Assembly: GCA_007133145.1 (NCBI GenBank)
Contig: SLNF01000163.1
Coordinates: 1 to 8,426, forward strand
Direction: 5' to 3'
DNA: 8,426 nucleotides
Source of the DNA: Nitriliruptorales bacterium
GTDB lineage: Bacteria; Actinomycetota; Nitriliruptoria; Euzebyales; Egibacteraceae
This document shows positions 5,272 to 8,426 of the stretch, in pieces (within the stretch, counting starts at the first letter, position 1; the number at the start of each line of letters is the position of its first letter). The notes beneath the pieces are model-generated. The model did no database searches, had not been told where the DNA came from, and saw nothing but the letters and a program-made list of their open reading frames with translations. The position numbers and the translations under genes are program-made.

Positions 5272-8226
5272 TCATGTGGGGCCGGCGGCCTCCGCGACGG
5301 CGACCTCGCTGGGCAGCGGGCAGGCGCAGACGAGGTTGCGGTCGCCGTAGGCGTTGTCGATGCGGCCCACCGGCGGCCAGTACTTGTCGCTCGGGTCCAC
5401 GCCGGTGGGGTAGGCCGCGCTCGCGCGTGCGTAGGGCCGGTCCCAGGGCTCGGCGAGGAGGTCGACGGCGGGATGCGGCGCGCGGCGCAGCGGGCTGTCG
5501 GCGAGCGCGAGCCGTCCCTCGGCGACGTCGCGGATCTCCTCGCGGATCGCGAGCAGCGCGTCGCAGAAGCGGTCGAGCTCGGCCTTGGACTCCGACTCGG
5601 TCGGCTCGACCATGAGCGTGCCGGGCACGGGGAAGGCCATCGTCGGCGCGTGGAAGCCGAAGTCGATGAGGCGCTTGGCGACGTCCTCGGCGGTGACCCC
5701 GCAGGCCTCGGTGATCGGGCGCAGATCGAGGATGCACTCGTGGGCGACGAACCCGCCCGGCCCCCGGTAGAGCACCGGGTAGGCCGGCTCGAGGCGGGCG
5801 GCGACGTAGTTCGCCGCGAGGATCGCCGTCTGCGTCGCGGTGCGCAGCCCCGCCGCGCCGGTCATCGCGAGGTAGGCCCAGGAGATCGGCAGGATCCCCG
5901 CCGAGCCCCACGGCGCCGCGGCGACCGGCCCGAGCCCCGACGCCGGCTGCCCGTCGCCGACGGTGGTCGAGGGCAGGAAGGGCGCGAGGTGGCGGCGCAC
6001 CCCGACGGGCCCGACGCCGGGGCCGCCGCCGCCGTGGGGGATCGCGAAGGTCTTGTGGAGGTTGAGGTGGCTCACGTCGGCGCCGAGGCGGGCCGGGCGG
6101 GCGATCCCCACGAGGGCGTTGAGGTTCGCGCCGTCGAGGTAGACCTGCCCCCCGGCCTCGTGGACGAGGTCGCACACCTCGACGACGCCGGGCTCGAAGA
6201 CCCCGTGGGTCGAGGGGTAGGTGAGCATGATCGCCGCGACCCGCCCGCGGTGCTCGGCCAGGCGCTCGCGCAGGTGCGCGAGGCTGACGTCGCCCCGCTC
6301 GTCGCAGTCGACGAGCACGACGCGCAGGCCCGCCAGGGCCGCCGACGCGGCGTTCGTGCCGTGGGCGGAGGCCGGCACGAGACACACGTCGCGCGCCCCC
6401 TCGCCGGTCGCCTCGAGGTAGCGGCGGATCGCGAGCAGCCCGGTGAGCTCACCCTGGCTGCCGGCGTTGGGCTGGAGCGAGACCGCGTCGTAGCCGGTGA
6501 TCTCGGCGAGCCACGCCTCGAGGTCGGCGATGATCCGCGCGTAGCCGGCGGCGTCGGCGGCCGGGGCGTAGGGATGGAGGTCGGTGAAGCCGCGCCAGGA
6601 GATCGGCTGCAGCGCGGTGGTGGGGTTGAGCTTCATCGTGCACGAACCGAGCGGGATCATCGCCCGGTCGAGGGCGAGGTCGGCGTCGCGCAGGCGTCGG
6701 AGGTAGCGGCGCATCGCCGTCTCCGAGCGGTGCTCGTGGAAGGTCGGGTGGGTGAGGTAGGCGCTCGTGCGCGCGAGGGCGGTGGGCAGCCCCTCGAGGC
6801 GCCCGCCCGGGCGCGCGGGGTCGCCGGCGACCTCACCGAGCGCGGCGAGGGCCTCGCCGACGACCTCGGGCGTCGTCGTCTCGTCGAAGGCGAGGCTGAC
6901 CCGGTCGTCGTCGATGGTCCGCACGAGCAGGCCGCGGGTGGCGGCGGCCTCGCCCACGGCCTCGGCCCGCCCGGGCAGGCGCAGGGTGACGGTGTCGAAC
7001 CACGCGGTCGTCTCGACCTCGACGCCGGTGCGGGCCGCACCCGCGGCGAAGGCGCTCGCGTGGCCGTGGACCCGCTCGGCGATCGCTCGCAGCCCCTCGG
7101 GGCCGTGGTAGACGGCGTACATCGCCGCGACGACGGCGAGGAGGACCTGGGCGGTGCAGATGTTGCTCGTCGCGCGGTCCCGGCGGATGTGCTGCTCGCG
7201 GGCCTGCAGCGCGAGCCGGTAGGCGCGCCGCCCGGCGGCGTCGACCGAGACGCCGACCATGCGGCCGGGCACCGCGCGCTCGAGGCCGGCTGCGACGGCG
7301 AGGTAGGCCGCGTGCGGGCCGCCGTACCACAGCGGCACGCCGAAGCGCTGGGTCGAGCCGACCGCGAGGTCGGCACCGAGCTCGCCCGGCGGGGTGAGCA
7401 ACGTGAGCGCGAGCGGGTCGGCGACCATGGCGACGAGCGCGCCCTGTTCGCGCAGCACGCCGATCGTCTCGCGCCAGTCGCGCACCTGCCCGCTCGAGCC
7501 GGGGTAGGACAGCAGCGCCCCGAAGGCCTCGCCCGCGGCCTCGGCGGGCTCGCCGAGGCGGACCTCCACCCCAATCGGCTCGGCGCGGGTCCGCAGCACC
7601 GCGACCGTCTGGGGGTGGCAGTCGGCGTCGACGACGAAGACGTCGCCGGCGACCCGGCTGCGGCGCCGCGCGAGGGTCATCGCCTCGGCGGCCGCGGAGG
7701 CCTCGTCGAGCAGCGAGGCGTTGGCCACGGGCAGGCCGGTGAGGTCGGCGACCATCGTCTGGAAGAGCAGGAGCGCTTCGAGGCGGCCCTGGCTGATCTC
7801 CGGCTGGTACGGGGTGTAGGCGGTGTACCACCCGGGGTCCTCGAGCACCCCGCGCTGGATGACCGTCGGCGTGATCGTGCCGTGGAAGCCTTGGCCGAGC
7901 AGCGGGGTGCGTGTGGTGTTCTCCCCGGCGAGGGCGCCGAGGCGCGCGAGCGCCTCGTGCTCGGCGCAGGCCTCGGGCAGGTCGAGCGGGGTGTCGTCGC
8001 GCAGGCCCTCGGGCACCGCGCGGGCGACGAGGTCGTCGAGTGAGGCGCATCCGAGGGTGGTCAGCATCGCGTCGCGCTCGTCGGGTCGCGGCCCGAGGTG
8101 GCGCGCGAGGAAGTCGCTGGGCGAGGGCGGCTCGTCGTGTCGGGCGCCGGCGGGGGTCGCCGTCGCCAGGTCGCCGGTGGTCTCGCGGCTCGTCTGGGCA
8201 TCACGGGCGGGCGCGTGGTCGGCCAT
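5272..8226 (-). CDS. gcvP: Glycine dehydrogenase (aminomethyl-transferring), P-protein of the glycine cleavage system
   Basis: Cytoplasmic PLP enzyme that decarboxylates glycine and loads the aminomethyl group onto lipoyl GcvH. Single-chain homodimeric form of 984 residues from ATG 8226 (family usually about 950). Numbered from that start: RHLGPRPDERDAML (42-55) opens the N-terminal half. TPYQPEISQGRLEALLLFQT (138-157) and NASLLDEASAAAEAM (169-183) are P-protein signatures. GSCTMKLNPT (527-536) and YLDGANLNA (696-704) follow. The PLP lysine is K725 in HLNLHKTFAIPHGGGGPG (codon at 6054-6052). The protein ends GDRNLVCACP, as the family does. No frameshift or missing catalytic motif was seen. 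ATG 8226 is preferred over ATG 8241 because GAGGAG (8239-8234) lies 7 bases before it; 8241 would instead overlap the gcvT stop as ATGA and add five residues. The first ~35 residues are a low-complexity Ala/Thr/Asp-rich extension. It follows gcvT directly, hence one operon. Confidence 0.97.
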   Translation of the reverse strand: MADHAPARDAQTSRETTGDLATATPAGARHDEPPSPSDFLARHLGPRPDERDAMLTTLGCASLDDLVARAVPEGLRDDTPLDLPEACAEHEALARLGALAGENTTRTPLLGQGFHGTITPTVIQRGVLEDPGWYTAYTPYQPEISQGRLEALLLFQTMVADLTGLPVANASLLDEASAAAEAMTLARRRSRVAGDVFVVDADCHPQTVAVLRTRAEPIGVEVRLGEPAEAAGEAFGALLSYPGSSGQVRDWRETIGVLREQGALVAMVADPLALTLLTPPGELGADLAVGSTQRFGVPLWYGGPHAAYLAVAAGLERAVPGRMVGVSVDAAGRRAYRLALQAREQHIRRDRATSNICTAQVLLAVVAAMYAVYHGPEGLRAIAERVHGHASAFAAGAARTGVEVETTAWFDTVTLRLPGRAEAVGEAAATRGLLVRTIDDDRVSLAFDETTTPEVVGEALAALGEVAGDPARPGGRLEGLPTALARTSAYLTHPTFHEHRSETAMRRYLRRLRDADLALDRAMIPLGSCTMKLNPTTALQPISWRGFTDLHPYAPAADAAGYARIIADLEAWLAEITGYDAVSLQPNAGSQGELTGLLAIRRYLEATGEGARDVCLVPASAHGTNAASAALAGLRVVLVDCDERGDVSLAHLRERLAEHRGRVAAIMLTYPSTHGVFEPGVVEVCDLVHEAGGQVYLDGANLNALVGIARPARLGADVSHLNLHKTFAIPHGGGGPGVGPVGVRRHLAPFLPSTTVGDGQPASGLGPVAAAPWGSAGILPISWAYLAMTGAAGLRTATQTAILAANYVAARLEPAYPVLYRGPGGFVAHECILDLRPITEACGVTAEDVAKRLIDFGFHAPTMAFPVPGTLMVEPTESESKAELDRFCDALLAIREEIRDVAEGRLALADSPLRRAPHPAVDLLAEPWDRPYARASAAYPTGVDPSDKYWPPVGRIDNAYGDRNLVCACPLPSEVAVAEAAGPT

Positions 8227-8233
8227 GGCGTGG

Positions 8234-8239
8234 CTCCTC
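8234..8239 (-). promoter_or_regulatory. Shine-Dalgarno GAGGAG of gcvP
   Basis: On the minus strand GAGGAG overlaps the end of gcvT and is 7 bases before ATG 8226, supporting that start over the ATG at 8241. Confidence 0.7.
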
Positions 8240-8426
8240 ATGAGCGGCGGTAGCGGTGGGTGACGAACGGCAGGTCGACGACGTCGACGGCGAGCTCGGC
8301 GCCGCGGGCCTCGGCGATGAGCGTGGGGCGGGCCGTGGCCAGTGACGCGGGCACGTAGCCCATCGCCACCGGCCCGCCGACACTCGGACCCCAGCCGCCG
8401 CTCGTGACGACCCCGACCGTCGCGCC
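8238..8426 (-). CDS. gcvT: Aminomethyltransferase, T-protein of the glycine cleavage system (C-terminal 62 residues only)
   Basis: Partial gene, running off the right edge of the window. Translating the minus strand from 8426 gives a 62-residue tail with the typical GcvT ending: GATVGVVTSGGWGPSVGGPV, then AMGYVP, and near the end the family-typical VDLPFVTHRYRRS before TGA (8240-8238). GcvT takes the aminomethyl group from lipoyl GcvH and passes its one-carbon unit to tetrahydrofolate, releasing ammonia. In this fragment the usual Thr-Ser-Gly-(Thr/Gly) segment and the AMGYV motif of the C-terminal barrel are intact. It is immediately upstream of gcvP: the stop overlaps an ATG at 8241 and is 11 bases from the preferred gcvP start. 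The folate-binding N-terminal part is outside the window and cannot be assessed. Confidence 0.93.
   Translation of the reverse strand, partial: GATVGVVTSGGWGPSVGGPVAMGYVPASLATARPTLIAEARGAELAVDVVDLPFVTHRYRRS

Noticed and set aside
4729..8043. A + strand frame of about 1,104 codons opposite gcvP
   Set aside because: It runs antisense through the intact, recognisable GcvP and MFS genes; its composition is Arg/Gly/Ala/Glu-rich with no family similarity. It is a by-product of strong GC bias at codon third positions.
1..8426. CRISPR arrays, tRNA/rRNA genes, transposases, integrases or phage genes
   Set aside because: No regularly spaced repeats, no cloverleaf with a recognisable T-loop sequence, and no protein of these types was seen on either strand.

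Overview
The window is uniformly very GC-rich, with GTG starts common next to ATG, strong GAGG/AGGAGG ribosome binding sites and tightly packed genes. It looks like the chromosome of a high-GC actinobacterium. The genus cannot be read from the sequence, and nothing points to a plasmid, phage or insertion sequence. The GC-rich codon use leaves very long spurious reading frames open on the wrong strands (one antisense to gcvP exceeds 1,100 codons); these are not genes.

Layout. Bases 1-292 carry no convincing gene. They hold a perfect 17-bp inverted repeat (33-78) and the leader of the first gene. Two translationally coupled + strand genes follow: a KhtT-type regulatory subunit (293-781) and a KhtU-type CPA2 cation:proton antiporter (778-1971). 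Next comes a single-domain universal stress protein (2029-2466). A 327-base gap with hairpins and a possible promoter leads to a second + strand cluster: a small two-helix LapA-domain membrane protein (2794-3036), a PlsC-type 1-acylglycerol-3-phosphate acyltransferase (3047-3826) and an MFS transporter (3930-5222). A short convergent gap with a hairpin then meets the minus-strand glycine-cleavage genes: full-length gcvP (8226-5272) preceded by the C-terminal end of gcvT, cut by the window edge.

How they work together. KhtT/KhtU should form one K+(or Na+)/H+ efflux antiporter at the cell membrane, with KhtT as the soluble ligand-sensing gate; the stress protein just downstream fits an ion/pH or energy stress context. 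LapA-domain protein and PlsC both belong to envelope/phospholipid biology and are packed like an operon that continues into the MFS exporter or importer. GcvT and GcvP are two parts of the glycine cleavage complex; gcvH does not lie between them.

Novelty. Most of the window is ordinary housekeeping and accessory content. The part most worth a second look is the 5' leader of the khtT-like gene: its long hairpin has an arm exactly complementary over 11 bases to the khtT Shine-Dalgarno region, in a stretch with no TA dinucleotide for 412 bases. A lesser curiosity is a 36-codon Arg-rich frame that joins plsC to the MFS gene by ATGA overlaps at both ends. Neither amounts to a demonstrated new system.
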